Part shown: positions 56,403 through 64,000 of the stretch, piece after piece
Layout: every line of letters begins with the position of its first letter
How positions within the stretch are numbered: position 1 is the first letter of the stretch
Source of the DNA: Nitrobacteraceae bacterium AZCC 1564
GTDB lineage: Bacteria; Pseudomonadota; Alphaproteobacteria; Rhizobiales; Xanthobacteraceae
Direction of reading: 5' to 3'
NCBI GenBank assembly: GCA_036924835.1
Contig: JBAGRR010000001.1
Span: 3,363,001-3,427,000 of the forward strand
DNA: 64,000 nt
Notes under the pieces: model-generated
Told to the model about the DNA's origin: nothing
The model's input: the letters and a program-made list of their open reading frames with translations, nothing else
The model's database searches: none
Translations under genes and position numbers: made by a program

Positions 56403-57431
56403 TTACCGTTCGGTGAGTTTGAGTTCGATACGGCGATTACGCCGGTAGGATTCTTCGGTTTTTTCAGGATCGAGCGGCTGGAATTCGCCAAAACCTGCTG
56501 CAACCAGCCGCTGGGGCGGTACGCCGAGGGAGACGAGATACTGCACCACAGAAATCGCGCGCGCCGATGACAGCTCCCAGTTCGACTTGAACTGCGGGCT
56601 TGAAATCGGCCGCATGTCGGTATGGCCGTCGACACGCAAGACCCAAGCGATGTCTGAAGGTATCTGCTTGTCGAGATCGATGAGCGCGGCGCCAAGCTTG
56701 TCGAGTTCAGAGCGGCCTTCAGGCAGAAGTGTTGCTTGTCCAGTGTCGAAAAAGATCTCCGACTGAAACACGAAGCGATCGCCGACCACGCGGATATCCG
56801 GCCGGCTTCCGAGAATGGTTCGGAGTTTTCCGAAGAATTCGGATCGGTAGCGGGAGAGTTCCTGGACCCTTTGCGCCAAAGCGACGTTCAGGCGCTGACC
56901 GAGATCGGCGATTTTGCCCTGGGATTCCTTGTCACGTTTCTCCGAGGCATTGAGAGCCTCTTCAAGAGCCGCGAGTTGGCGGCGCAATGCGCTGATTTGT
57001 TGATTGAGGACCTCGACCTGCGCAAGCGCACGGGCGGAGATCTGTTTTTCGGAATCGAGAGCCTTGCCGAGTTCGGCCGCGCGGCCCGTTGCATCCGCTC
57101 CAGCACCCGCCAGGCCATCATAAAGGCTCTTGATGCGGTCACGCTCGGTTTCGGCCGAGGCCAGTCCTGCTCGCATCTGCGAAACCTGATCCTCAAGGTT
57201 GAGCTTGCCGAGCTTCTCCAACGACAGCAGTTCGTTGAGTTGCGCGATCTGTGCGTTCAGCCGCTCCAGCGCCTTGTCCTTGCCGGTCACTTCCTGCGAG
57301 AGAAAAAATTGCACCACAAGAAAGACCGATAGCAGGAACACGATGGCGAGCACGAGCGTCGACAGTGCGTCAACAAAGCCCGGCCAGTAATTGAAGCCGC
57401 TGTCACTGCGACGTGAACGCGAGAGCGCCAT
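56403..57431 (-). CDS. MotB-like/OmpA-family peptidoglycan-binding protein
   Basis: 342 residues: an N-terminal anchor (GFVDALSTLVLAIVFLLSVFLVVQFFLS, about 18-45) with an Asp in the helix start (VDALST) as in MotB, a coiled coil (about 50-185), and an OmpA domain IFFDTGQATLLPEGRSELDKLG...LRVDGHTDMRPISSPQFKSNWELSSARA that binds peptidoglycan. With the MotA/TolQ-like gene upstream it probably forms an ion-driven stator-like complex in the envelope. Confidence 0.87.
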   Translation of the reverse strand: MALSRSRRSDSGFNYWPGFVDALSTLVLAIVFLLSVFLVVQFFLSQEVTGKDKALERLNAQIAQLNELLSLEKLGKLNLEDQVSQMRAGLASAETERDRIKSLYDGLAGAGADATGRAAELGKALDSEKQISARALAQVEVLNQQISALRRQLAALEEALNASEKRDKESQGKIADLGQRLNVALAQRVQELSRYRSEFFGKLRTILGSRPDIRVVGDRFVFQSEIFFDTGQATLLPEGRSELDKLGAALIDLDKQIPSDIAWVLRVDGHTDMRPISSPQFKSNWELSSARAISVVQYLVSLGVPPQRLVAAGFGEFQPLDPEKTEESYRRNRRIELKLTER

Positions 57432-57454
57432 AGCTGCTATCCTTATATCGGCCG

Positions 57455-57621
57455 CTAGTGCCCGCTTTCCGAAGTTCGTGATACATCACAACATCTGCCT
57501 TAACGAACTTCGGAAAGCAAAGGGTACTAGCAAAACTATGATTCTAGTACCGCTTTCGATTTGAAGTCCCTGTCGCGCGATTGCCGAGAGTGATGCAGGG
57601 ACTTCAAATCGGCGGTACTAG
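57455..57621. repeat. Double CTAG hairpin inside the MotA/OmpA-like pair
   Basis: Hairpins at 57455-57530 (TGCCC type, arms CTTTCCGAAGTTCGT) and 57544-57621 (TACCGC type, arms TCGATTTGAAGTCCCTG). Linker CAAAACTATGATT. Sits between two genes of one operon and gives the upstream one its stop codon. Confidence 0.92.
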
Positions 57622-58622
57622 TTCTTCTCGGGCTGCCGCGAGATGCGCTCCAGAAGATTCTTGATCTCCCGATTTTGTTCGCCCTGGCCATCGGCCCATT
57701 CGCGGATCAGTTGCTGTTCAGTGCGCATATGATGAACAAGGGCCTGAATGGCTTCCGCGAGATTCGCCATTGCAGTTGTGGTCGCGCGGGTGGATCCCAT
57801 TTCCTCCACAGCGGTGTGCAGCCGATCAAGCACAGGCTTCAACTCGGGCGATATGGCGGCATGAGGGTGGCCATCGGCAGCATATTCCTGGACGGTTTCC
57901 GCTAGCCAGTCTTCGAGGTCGGTGTAGAAGCGGTTTTGCGCCTGGCTGGATTGGAGATCGAGAAAGCCTAATATGAGCGAACCGGCGAGGCCAAACAGCG
58001 AGGACGAGAAGGAGATGCCCATGCCGCCAAGTGGCGCGGCGAGGCCTTCCTTCAACGTATCAAATACCGAACCGGCATCCCCGCCGACCTTCAGGCCTTC
58101 AATGACCTTGCCGACGGAGCCGACGGTTTCAATCAGGCCCCAAAACGTGCCGAGCAGGCCGAGAAAAACCAGCAGACCGGTCATGTAGCGGGACAGATCG
58201 CGCGCTTCATCAAGGCGTGTTGCAATCGAATCGAGCATGTGGCGCATGGTCTGCTGCGAGATGCTCATCCGGCCGCCGGTGCGGTGGCTGAGGATGGCGG
58301 CCATTGGCGCCAGCAGCCTGGGGCGGCGATCAACCGTGAGACCAGGGTCGGAGATCCGAAAGTTGTTGACCCAGGAGATTTCGGGATAGAGGCGGATCAC
58401 CTGCCGGAAGGCCAGGACGGTGCCGATGGCCAGCACGCCGATGATCAGTGCGTTGAGGCCCGGATTGGCGAGAAAAGCCAACCAGATCTGTCTGTAGAGG
58501 ACGACGACGATCAATCCGCACAGGATCAGAAAGACCAGCATCCGGACCAGAAAAATTCGCGGCGTTGAGAGTTTGGTGACGTCTATATCGGCCGTGCTGC
58601 TGGATACGGAGGGTTTCGCCAT
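57618..58622 (-). CDS. MotA/TolQ/ExbB-like proton-channel protein
   Basis: 334 residues from MAKPSVSSSTADIDV (58622); the frame is open upstream but into half a CTAG repeat. Helices about 25-45 and 55-75, then DLSRYMTGLLVFLGLLGTFWGLIETVGSVG and GMGISFSSSLFGLAGSLILGFLDL, the conserved MotA/TolQ-ExbB core. The C-terminal 100 residues are helical, cytosolic. Partner of the OmpA-like protein. Comparable pairs occur in Zorya defence, but ZorC/ZorD/ZorE-like genes are not here. Confidence 0.88.
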   Translation of the reverse strand: MAKPSVSSSTADIDVTKLSTPRIFLVRMLVFLILCGLIVVVLYRQIWLAFLANPGLNALIIGVLAIGTVLAFRQVIRLYPEISWVNNFRISDPGLTVDRRPRLLAPMAAILSHRTGGRMSISQQTMRHMLDSIATRLDEARDLSRYMTGLLVFLGLLGTFWGLIETVGSVGKVIEGLKVGGDAGSVFDTLKEGLAAPLGGMGISFSSSLFGLAGSLILGFLDLQSSQAQNRFYTDLEDWLAETVQEYAADGHPHAAISPELKPVLDRLHTAVEEMGSTRATTTAMANLAEAIQALVHHMRTEQQLIREWADGQGEQNREIKNLLERISRQPEKN

Positions 58623-58699
58623 GTCGGGACCGTCATCCTTGTCTGGAGAAGATGTCAGCCACCAATATGGCACAGCGGCGGCGGGAGAAAAGACGCGAT

Positions 58700-58711
58700 C
58701 CACCACACTAG
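58700..58711. repeat. Solo right end of a CTAG hairpin
   Basis: CCACCACACTAG equals the right end of the TGTGG-type hairpins, but no left arm lies upstream. Likely the scar of a lost copy. Confidence 0.55.
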
Positions 58712-58827
58712 AGACTAAGTTGGGAACCTTACAGGTCGTTTAGACGCACCTGTTGTGCGCAAGCGAACGTTGCTGTCAGAGACTCACGTCGAGCTGGTTA
58801 TGTGACAGCCGTGTGCAGGGGAAACGC

Positions 58828-59619
58828 TTAGCCCAAGGGTTTGAGAATTTTTACCAGCTCCCTCTGGATGGTCTCATTGCCGCACACAACATGGCCTGTG
58901 GCCAGCGCCGTATCGCCGCCCTCGACACCGCTGACGACGCCGCCAGCTTCCCGCACCATGATTAATCCGGCTGCAATGTCCCAGGGCTGCAGATTACGCT
59001 CCCAATAGCCGTCGAGACGGCCCGCCGCGACGAATGCGAGGTCGAGCGATGCCGCGCCAAAGCGGCGCAAGCCCGCTACGCGATTCTGGATCTCTGTCAT
59101 TTCGCGGCGCGACAGCTCGTGGTCGCCGCGGCCGATATGCGGCAGCCCACAGGCGACGACGCATTCATTGAGCTGTTTACGCCCGGCAACGCGCAGGCGC
59201 GTGTCATTTAGGAAGGCACCTTTGCCACGCTCGGCAATGTAGAGCTCGTCGTTCGCAGGGTTGTAGATCACGCCGGCGACGATCACGCCTTCGCGCTGCA
59301 AGGCAATCGAGATCGCGAACTGGGGAATGCCGTGCAGAAAGTTCGTCGTGCCATCGAGCGGATCGACAATCCAGGTGTTGGATTTGTCAGTGCCTTCGCG
59401 CGTACCGCCTTCCTCGCCGAGGAAGCCATAGCCCGGCCGTGCCTTTGTGAGATCCTCATAGAGGATCTCCTCCGCACGCTTGTCCGCAGCGGACACGAAA
59501 TTTGCGGGTCCTTTCAGCGACACCTGAAGGTTTTCGATCTCGCCGAGATCGCGCTTGAGGCTGCGGCCGGCGCGGCGCGCGGCTTTGACCATGACGTTGA
59601 TGAGCGCTGAATGAAGCAT
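58828..59619 (-). CDS. Inositol-monophosphatase family protein (SuhB-like)
   Basis: 263 residues: DKRAEEILYEDLTKARPGYGFLGEEGG with the first metal ligands, WIVDPLDGTTNFLHGIPQFAISIAL and the C-terminal WDIAAGLIMVREAGG. Hydrolyses inositol phosphates or related phosphoesters; SuhB also acts in rRNA antitermination in other bacteria. Member of the pgk-fba-thiE neighbourhood. Confidence 0.93.
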   Translation of the reverse strand: MLHSALINVMVKAARRAGRSLKRDLGEIENLQVSLKGPANFVSAADKRAEEILYEDLTKARPGYGFLGEEGGTREGTDKSNTWIVDPLDGTTNFLHGIPQFAISIALQREGVIVAGVIYNPANDELYIAERGKGAFLNDTRLRVAGRKQLNECVVACGLPHIGRGDHELSRREMTEIQNRVAGLRRFGAASLDLAFVAAGRLDGYWERNLQPWDIAAGLIMVREAGGVVSGVEGGDTALATGHVVCGNETIQRELVKILKPLG

Positions 59620-59718
59620 GGACTCGATTTAAATCGACCTGTCGAAGTGAGGTCTGGATGAGAGGAGAGGGGATGCTTGGCGTCAAAGCGGATTGGCGTC
59701 AAGGGTATTGAATTATCG

Positions 59719-59885
59719 CTAGTGTCCCGAATCCGAAGTTCGCCTGCATACTGCAGCGCATCTCGTAGCGAACTTCGGATTCGAAAGGACACTACCAACC
59801 TATGATTCTAGTGTGGTTGAGGTTCAGAAGTTCGCTTAAAGGACGTGCCGAGAAAATGAAGCGAACTTCTGAACCACCACGCTGG
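59719..59885. repeat. Double CTAG hairpin
   Basis: Hairpins at 59719-59795 (TGTCC type, arms ATCCGAAGTTCGC) and 59808-59885 (TGTGG type, arms GGTTCAGAAGTTCGCTT). Linker CAACCTATGATT. CTAG of the right ends has decayed to CTAC and CTGG. Confidence 0.93.
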
Positions 59886-59886
59886 T

Positions 59887-61038
59887 TTATTTGGTCCCGA
59901 ACCACTTTTTCGCGGCATCTTCGGCTTTTTTTTGAATTTCCGGCGGTTGCTGGGCAAATTGCGCATCGAGGTCAGGATCGCCGTTTCCGGCCGTTTTGGC
60001 CACCAGATGCCAGCGAAAGCCGTTGACCTTGTCCATGGGCACACCGATACCGTCGACCAGAATGCGGGCGAGGCGATTTTGCGCAATCGGGCTGTTCTGG
60101 CGAGCGGCCCTGTTGAGGAGCGCGACGGACGTCGGGATGTCCTTAGGTGTTCCGGTGCCGTTGAAAAGCGCAATGGCGTATTCGACCTCGGCATCGATAT
60201 TGTCGACCATGGCGGCTGCGCGCAGCAGCCGCGCTGCTTCGGTCAAGTTTTTTTCGACACCTCGGCCTTCCTTGTAGAAAGTGGCCAGCGCGTATTGCGC
60301 TTCGGGATTGCCGGCATCGGCGGCCTGACGAAACAATTCCGCCGCACGTTTGAGATCCTGCGGAAACGTCTGGCCTTCGAGGTAAAGCAGGCCAAGATTA
60401 TAGGCCGCTGCTGCCTTGCCCAGTTTGGCCGATGCCGCCAGCAGCCGGGCTCCTTCTTCGCGATTAGCCGGTCCGCCGCGCCCGGCGATTTTCATCATGG
60501 CGAGCGCGAACATCGCCTCCCGATCACCGCGATCCGCCGCCTGCTTGTACCATTCTGCCGCCTTGGCATCGTCGCGCTTGATTCCGAGTGCGTTGGAATA
60601 AAGTTCGCCCAACAGGGTCATCGATTTGGGATCGCTCGTCTCCTGCACACGCTTCATCGCGTAATTAAACGATGTGCGGTAGAGGCCCTGCTGATATGCG
60701 CCATAAGCGAGATCGACATTTGGATTATCGGGCACGGGCGCTGGAGCTGCGGCCCTGGACGGCGCGTCCTTCTTTTGCGCCGGAGCTGGTGACGGCTTTG
60801 GCGCAGGCCCTTCTACCTTCGGGGTGGCGGGGGCTGCCTTGGGTGCAGGAGCTTTTGCTTTGGGGGCGGGAGCCTTCGCTTTGGGTGCGCTTTTGGGCTG
60901 CGCCGCCTTAGGCGGCGGCTGCTGGACGCCCGGCGGCGTCAATGAAATCTGTGCCGACGCGCCCGTCGCAAGTGCAACGGCGGCAATGCTCGATGCAAGG
61001 CATCTTGCAAAAACCTTCGCATGAGAAGGCGTCGACAT
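59887..61038 (-). CDS. Exported Sel1-repeat protein
   Basis: 383 residues: signal peptide ending at ASAQ, a Pro/Ala/Lys-rich linker (about 35-100, KAPAPKAKAPAPKAAP), then Sel1-like TPRs: MTLLGELYSNALGIKRDDAKAAEWYKQAADRGDREAMFALAMM, AAAYNLGLLYLEGQTFPQDLKRAAELFRQAADAGNPEAQYALATFYKEGRGVEKNLTEAARLLRAAA and more. A periplasmic adaptor with unknown partner. Stop one base from a hairpin end. Confidence 0.88.
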   Translation of the reverse strand: MSTPSHAKVFARCLASSIAAVALATGASAQISLTPPGVQQPPPKAAQPKSAPKAKAPAPKAKAPAPKAAPATPKVEGPAPKPSPAPAQKKDAPSRAAAPAPVPDNPNVDLAYGAYQQGLYRTSFNYAMKRVQETSDPKSMTLLGELYSNALGIKRDDAKAAEWYKQAADRGDREAMFALAMMKIAGRGGPANREEGARLLAASAKLGKAAAAYNLGLLYLEGQTFPQDLKRAAELFRQAADAGNPEAQYALATFYKEGRGVEKNLTEAARLLRAAAMVDNIDAEVEYAIALFNGTGTPKDIPTSVALLNRAARQNSPIAQNRLARILVDGIGVPMDKVNGFRWHLVAKTAGNGDPDLDAQFAQQPPEIQKKAEDAAKKWFGTK

Positions 61039-61043
61039 TCGGT

Positions 61044-61724
61044 CTATTCCTCTTCGACCGCGGTGTGTCCGAACGCCCTGTCGAAACTTTCCGCGACGAT
61101 ATTGCCGGCCTCGACAAGCGCCGCTCGCGGGCCACGCTCATCGTGCCAGATGAAATCGCCGAGCAGGATGAAATCGGCTCCGGCCGATGCGAACAGGCCG
61201 GCTTCCTCTTTGGTCGCGGCAAAGCCCACACAGGGCGGTTCGAACACTTCCGCCCACCATTGCAGGCGGTCGAAGACCGCATCGGCTGAGGGACGTTCGC
61301 CGTTCGCGTCGGGCTCGCCAAACAACACGTAGTCGGCCCCGGCTTCGCCGGCGACCATGGCATCGTGGCGGGTGATCAGCCCGCCGACACCGACGATGCG
61401 GTCGGGTTTCAGCGTCGGCATCGCCTCCTGCATCGCGTCGAGTCCGGTCAGATTGGCGCCGTCGGCTCCCGCACGCGCCACCAGCGTGTGGTGTCCGTCG
61501 AGGAGCAACGCGACACCGGTCTTTTGGACTGTCGGAGCCAGTGCCTTGGTGCGCTGAATCAAGCTGCGCTCATCGGCGGGCGTCAGCCGGAGCAGCACCG
61601 CAGCAACATCTGCCGCAGTCAGCAGGTCGGGCAGGCTTGCCAGTAGCTGTGCAGGATCGGTAACCGGCGGCGTCGCAAGGTAGAGCCTTGGCGCGGGTCG
61701 AGGCGGAACGGGTTTGGCGGCCAT
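61044..61724 (-). CDS. Thiamine-phosphate synthase-like protein
   Basis: 226 residues from ATG 61724 (a longer reading would begin in the T run of the fba terminator). ThiE/TenI barrel: PRLYLATPPVTDPAQLLASL, GVALLLDGHHTLVARAGADGANLTGLDAM, VGVGGLITRHDAMVAGEAGADYVLFGEP and CVGFAATKEEAGLFASAGADFILLGDFIW. True ThiE carries GQxD and GxS phosphate loops; here they are changed, so the thiamine reaction is probable but not sure. Five bases upstream of the Sel1 gene. Confidence 0.85.
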   Translation of the reverse strand: MAAKPVPPRPAPRLYLATPPVTDPAQLLASLPDLLTAADVAAVLLRLTPADERSLIQRTKALAPTVQKTGVALLLDGHHTLVARAGADGANLTGLDAMQEAMPTLKPDRIVGVGGLITRHDAMVAGEAGADYVLFGEPDANGERPSADAVFDRLQWWAEVFEPPCVGFAATKEEAGLFASAGADFILLGDFIWHDERGPRAALVEAGNIVAESFDRAFGHTAVEEE

Positions 61725-61755
61725 GATGTCGGTGTGATGCCCCCGGACTGCGGCC

Positions 61756-61783
61756 AAAAAAGGGGCGGGATTTACCCCGCCCG
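61756..61783 (-). terminator. Rho-independent terminator of fba
   Basis: Read on the minus strand: GGGCGGG, loop GTAAAT, CCCGCCCC, then TTTTTT. It lies 13 bp after the fba stop codon. Confidence 0.85.
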
Positions 61784-61795
61784 CTGAGAAAATGG

Positions 61796-62863
61796 TTAGG
61801 CGATTTTCGGGTCGAGTTCGCCCGAGGCATAACGTTTCGCCATTTCGGCGGTGGTGAGCACCCGCTTAATCTTGCTGGCTTGGCCTGCGGTGTTGAACTC
61901 CTGCAGACGCTGCTTGCAGAGCTTTGTCATCGCTTCCATCGCCGGCTTCAGATACTTGCGCGGATCAAATTCGCTCGGATGTTCGGTCAGGACCTTCCGG
62001 ATCTGGCCGGTCATCGCCATGCGATTGTCGGTGTCGATGTTAATCTTGCGGACACCGTTCTTGATGCCGCGCTGGATTTCTTCGACGGGCACCCCCCAGG
62101 TTGGCTTCATCTGCCCGCCGAACTTGTTGATGATGTCCTGCAGGTCCTGCGGGACCGAAGAGGAGCCGTGCATCACGAGGTGCGTGTTCGGCAGCTTGCG
62201 ATGGATTTCCTCGATCACGTTCATCGCCAGGATGTTGCCGTCCGGCTTGCGTGTGAATTTGTAAGCGCCATGCGATGTCCCCATGGCGATTGCCAGCGCA
62301 TCGACCTTGGTTTCTTTCACGAACTTCACGGCTTCGTCGGGGTTTGTCAGGAGCTGGTCATGAGAGAGCTTACCTTCCGCTCCGTGGCCGTCTTCCTTGT
62401 CACCCATGCCGGTTTCGAGAGAGCCCAACACACCGAGCTCGCCTTCTACCGAAATGCCGCCGAGGTGGGCCATGTCGGTGACGGTTTTTGTCACGCCGAC
62501 ATTGTAAGCCCAGTCGCCGGGAGTCTTGGCGTCGGCTTTCAGCGAGCCGTCCATCATCACCGAGGTGAAACCCGCCTGAATGGCGGTCATACAGGTTGCT
62601 GGCTCGTTGCCGTGATCGAGATGCACGCAGACGGGAATTTGCGGATGGATTTCCGTCACCGCATCCATCATGTGCTTGAGCATCACGTCATTGGCGTAGG
62701 AGCGCGCGCCGCGTGAAGCCTGGATGATGACCGGCGCGTCGACTGAGCTGGCGGCGTCCATGATCGCAAGCGCCTGCTCCATGTTGTTGATGTTGAAGGC
62801 CGGTACCCCGTAGTCATGTTCTGCTGCATGATCCAGCAATTGGCGCAAGGTGATGCGAGCCAT
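61796..62863 (-). CDS. fba: Fructose-bisphosphate aldolase, class II
   Basis: 355 residues from ATG 62863 with GGAGAG eight bases upstream. Splits fructose-1,6-bisphosphate (and likely sedoheptulose-1,7-bisphosphate in Calvin-cycle forms). Zinc-binding and active site motifs: [16 protein letters not shown] segment ([16 protein letters not shown]), [38 protein letters not shown], and [15 protein letters not shown]. Directly downstream of pgk, with a GGCGCC/GGCGCC hairpin between them (62889-62906). Confidence 0.95.
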   Translation of the reverse strand: MARITLRQLLDHAAEHDYGVPAFNINNMEQALAIMDAASSVDAPVIIQASRGARSYANDVMLKHMMDAVTEIHPQIPVCVHLDHGNEPATCMTAIQAGFTSVMMDGSLKADAKTPGDWAYNVGVTKTVTDMAHLGGISVEGELGVLGSLETGMGDKEDGHGAEGKLSHDQLLTNPDEAVKFVKETKVDALAIAMGTSHGAYKFTRKPDGNILAMNVIEEIHRKLPNTHLVMHGSSSVPQDLQDIINKFGGQMKPTWGVPVEEIQRGIKNGVRKINIDTDNRMAMTGQIRKVLTEHPSEFDPRKYLKPAMEAMTKLCKQRLQEFNTAGQASKIKRVLTTAEMAKRYASGELDPKIA

Positions 62864-62937
62864 CTTTTCTCTCTCCAACGGTGGTAATGGCGCCCTGGAT
62901 GGCGCCAGCGTGAACTTAATATGAAATGGGCGCCGGT

Positions 62938-64000
62938 TTACTGACCGGCGCGACCCGTTCTTAAAACCTCGACGCCGGGTAAAGGTTTCCCTTCCATCCA
63001 CTCCAGGAATGCGCCGCCTGCGGTCGAAACGTACGTGAAATCCTTAGCCACGCCTGCGTGGTTCAGCGCCGCAACTGTGTCGCCGCCGCCGGCGACCGAA
63101 ATAAGCTTGCCCGTCTGGGTGCGCGCTGCTGCATGTTTTGCAGCCTGCACGGTGCCGCGGTCGAATGGCGCCATTTCGAATGCGCCCACCGGACCATTCC
63201 AGACCAAGGTTGCAGCATCGTCGATCGCCGCGTTAATGCGCTCGACCGAGAGCGGGCCAACGTCGAGAATCATGCCGTCGTGAGGAATTGCGTCGAGGCC
63301 GTAGGCATGCGACGGCGCATTTGCCTCGAAGTGATAGGCCACAACCGCGTCAACCGGCAGGATGATCGCGCAGTTTGCGGTATCGGCCTTTTCGAGAATG
63401 CGCTGTGCGGTGGGAGCGAGTTCTTTCTCGCACAGGGACTTGCCGACGTTAACGCCCTGCGCGTGCAGGAAGGTGTTGGCCATGCCGCCGCCAATCACGA
63501 GCGCATCGACCTTCGAGACAAGGTTTTCCAGCAGGTCGATCTTGGTTGAGACCTTGGAGCCGCCGACGATGGCGATCACAGGATGAGTCGGCGCCTCGAG
63601 AGCTTTGCTCAGCGCACCGAGTTCGGCTTCCATGGTGCGGCCGGCATAGGCCGGTAGCACATGGCCGAGACCTTCGGTCGATGCGTGAGCACGGTGGGCG
63701 CAGGAAAATGCGTCGTTGACCCAGATATCGCCGAGCTTCGCGAGCTCCGCGACGAATGCAGGATCGTTCTTCTCTTCGCCGGGGTGGAAGCGGGTGTTCT
63801 CAAGACAGAGGATTTCGCCGTCCTTCATCGCCGCGACGGCCTTTTGCGCGACGTCGCCGACGCAGTCGGCAGCGAATTCTACGTGACGCAGCAGAACATA
63901 GCCGAGCGCAATCGCGACCGGCTTGAGCGATTCCTTTGGGTCCGGGCCCTTGGGCCGTCCGAAGTGGGCAAGGATGATGACCTTGCCGCCTTTCTCGGAC
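62938..64000 (-). CDS. pgk: Phosphoglycerate kinase, 5' end outside window
   Basis: 353 residues present, running off the right edge; about 45 N-terminal residues are missing. Makes ATP from 1,3-bisphosphoglycerate. Motifs: [66 protein letters not shown] GNGP loop ([10 protein letters not shown]), [13 protein letters not shown] and [22 protein letters not shown]. Start of the gap-pgk-fba type order, with gap expected just outside. Confidence 0.95.
   Translation of the reverse strand, partial: SEKGGKVIILAHFGRPKGPDPKESLKPVAIALGYVLLRHVEFAADCVGDVAQKAVAAMKDGEILCLENTRFHPGEEKNDPAFVAELAKLGDIWVNDAFSCAHRAHASTEGLGHVLPAYAGRTMEAELGALSKALEAPTHPVIAIVGGSKVSTKIDLLENLVSKVDALVIGGGMANTFLHAQGVNVGKSLCEKELAPTAQRILEKADTANCAIILPVDAVVAYHFEANAPSHAYGLDAIPHDGMILDVGPLSVERINAAIDDAATLVWNGPVGAFEMAPFDRGTVQAAKHAAARTQTGKLISVAGGGDTVAALNHAGVAKDFTYVSTAGGAFLEWMEGKPLPGVEVLRTGRAGQ

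Noticed and set aside
56403-58622. A Zorya defence system
   Set aside because: Only MotA/MotB-like parts are present; helicase and nuclease partners are missing, and the neighbours are housekeeping genes.
16642-59885. Calling the CTAG hairpins simple rho-independent terminators
   Set aside because: No T run follows any of them, several lie upstream of start codons, and their shared CTAG ends and linker are not explained by termination. They may still end transcripts as a side effect.

Overview
This 64 kb window is a piece of an alphaproteobacterial chromosome, most likely from the Bradyrhizobium/Afipia/Nitrobacter group (Nitrobacteraceae). The basis is protein wording and gene order: murA-DUF2948-hisD-UPF0262-phosphatase-maf-yacG-tRNA-Phe, ispH-thrB-rnhA-peroxiredoxin, DUF1192-DUF1465-rpmE-ABC exporter, and pgk-fba-thiE-Sel1-suhB. 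The species cannot be fixed from the sequence alone. Both ends cut genes: a thioredoxin-reductase-like flavoprotein on the left and pgk on the right.

Layout. 1-9.1 kb is mostly housekeeping (cell wall, histidine, Maf, YacG, tRNA-Phe), with one AAA ATPase gene broken by a single-base frameshift. 9.1-18.2 kb is a hypoxia-type metabolic block: a membrane protein of the AI-2E/PerM family, a DUF3141 alpha/beta-hydrolase, phosphate acyltransferase, acetate kinase, a FixK-like regulator, a wrecked formate/nitrite transporter and an enoyl-ACP reductase with an extra N-terminal domain. Two TTGAT-N4-ATCAA-type boxes sit in front of its genes and fit the regulator's recognition helix. 18.2-24.4 kb holds small or decaying membrane genes, a frameshifted alpha/beta-hydrolase, an auxin-efflux-type carrier and an ECF sigma/anti-sigma/cupredoxin/metallophosphoesterase operon. 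24.8-40.8 kb is accessory: chemoreceptor, two MFS transporters, MBL hydrolase, thioesterase, tricarboxylate-binding protein, beta-propeller, TPR protein and propionyl-CoA synthetase. 40.9-64 kb is again mostly core genes (DsbA-like, TrcR, IspH, ThrB, RNase HI, AlgH, an EAL phosphodiesterase, L31, ABC exporter, MotA/OmpA-like pair, SuhB-like, ThiE-like, Fba, Pgk).

The most striking non-coding signal is a family of about 25 near-perfect palindromes of 76-79 bp, each framed by CTAG...CTAG, from 16.6 kb to 59.9 kb. Most come as two hairpins joined by a 12-18 bp linker that often contains TATGATT or its complement. Stem cores differ between loci but usually match between the two hairpins of one locus, and left and right arms change together. 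The terminal CTAG supplies the TAG stop codon of five neighbouring genes. They look like a non-autonomous mobile or structural repeat family inserting at CTAG; no transposase for them is visible here.

Limits: no database search or folding was run. Start sites are judged by eye from ribosome-binding sites and family lengths. Frameshifts could be real or assembly errors.
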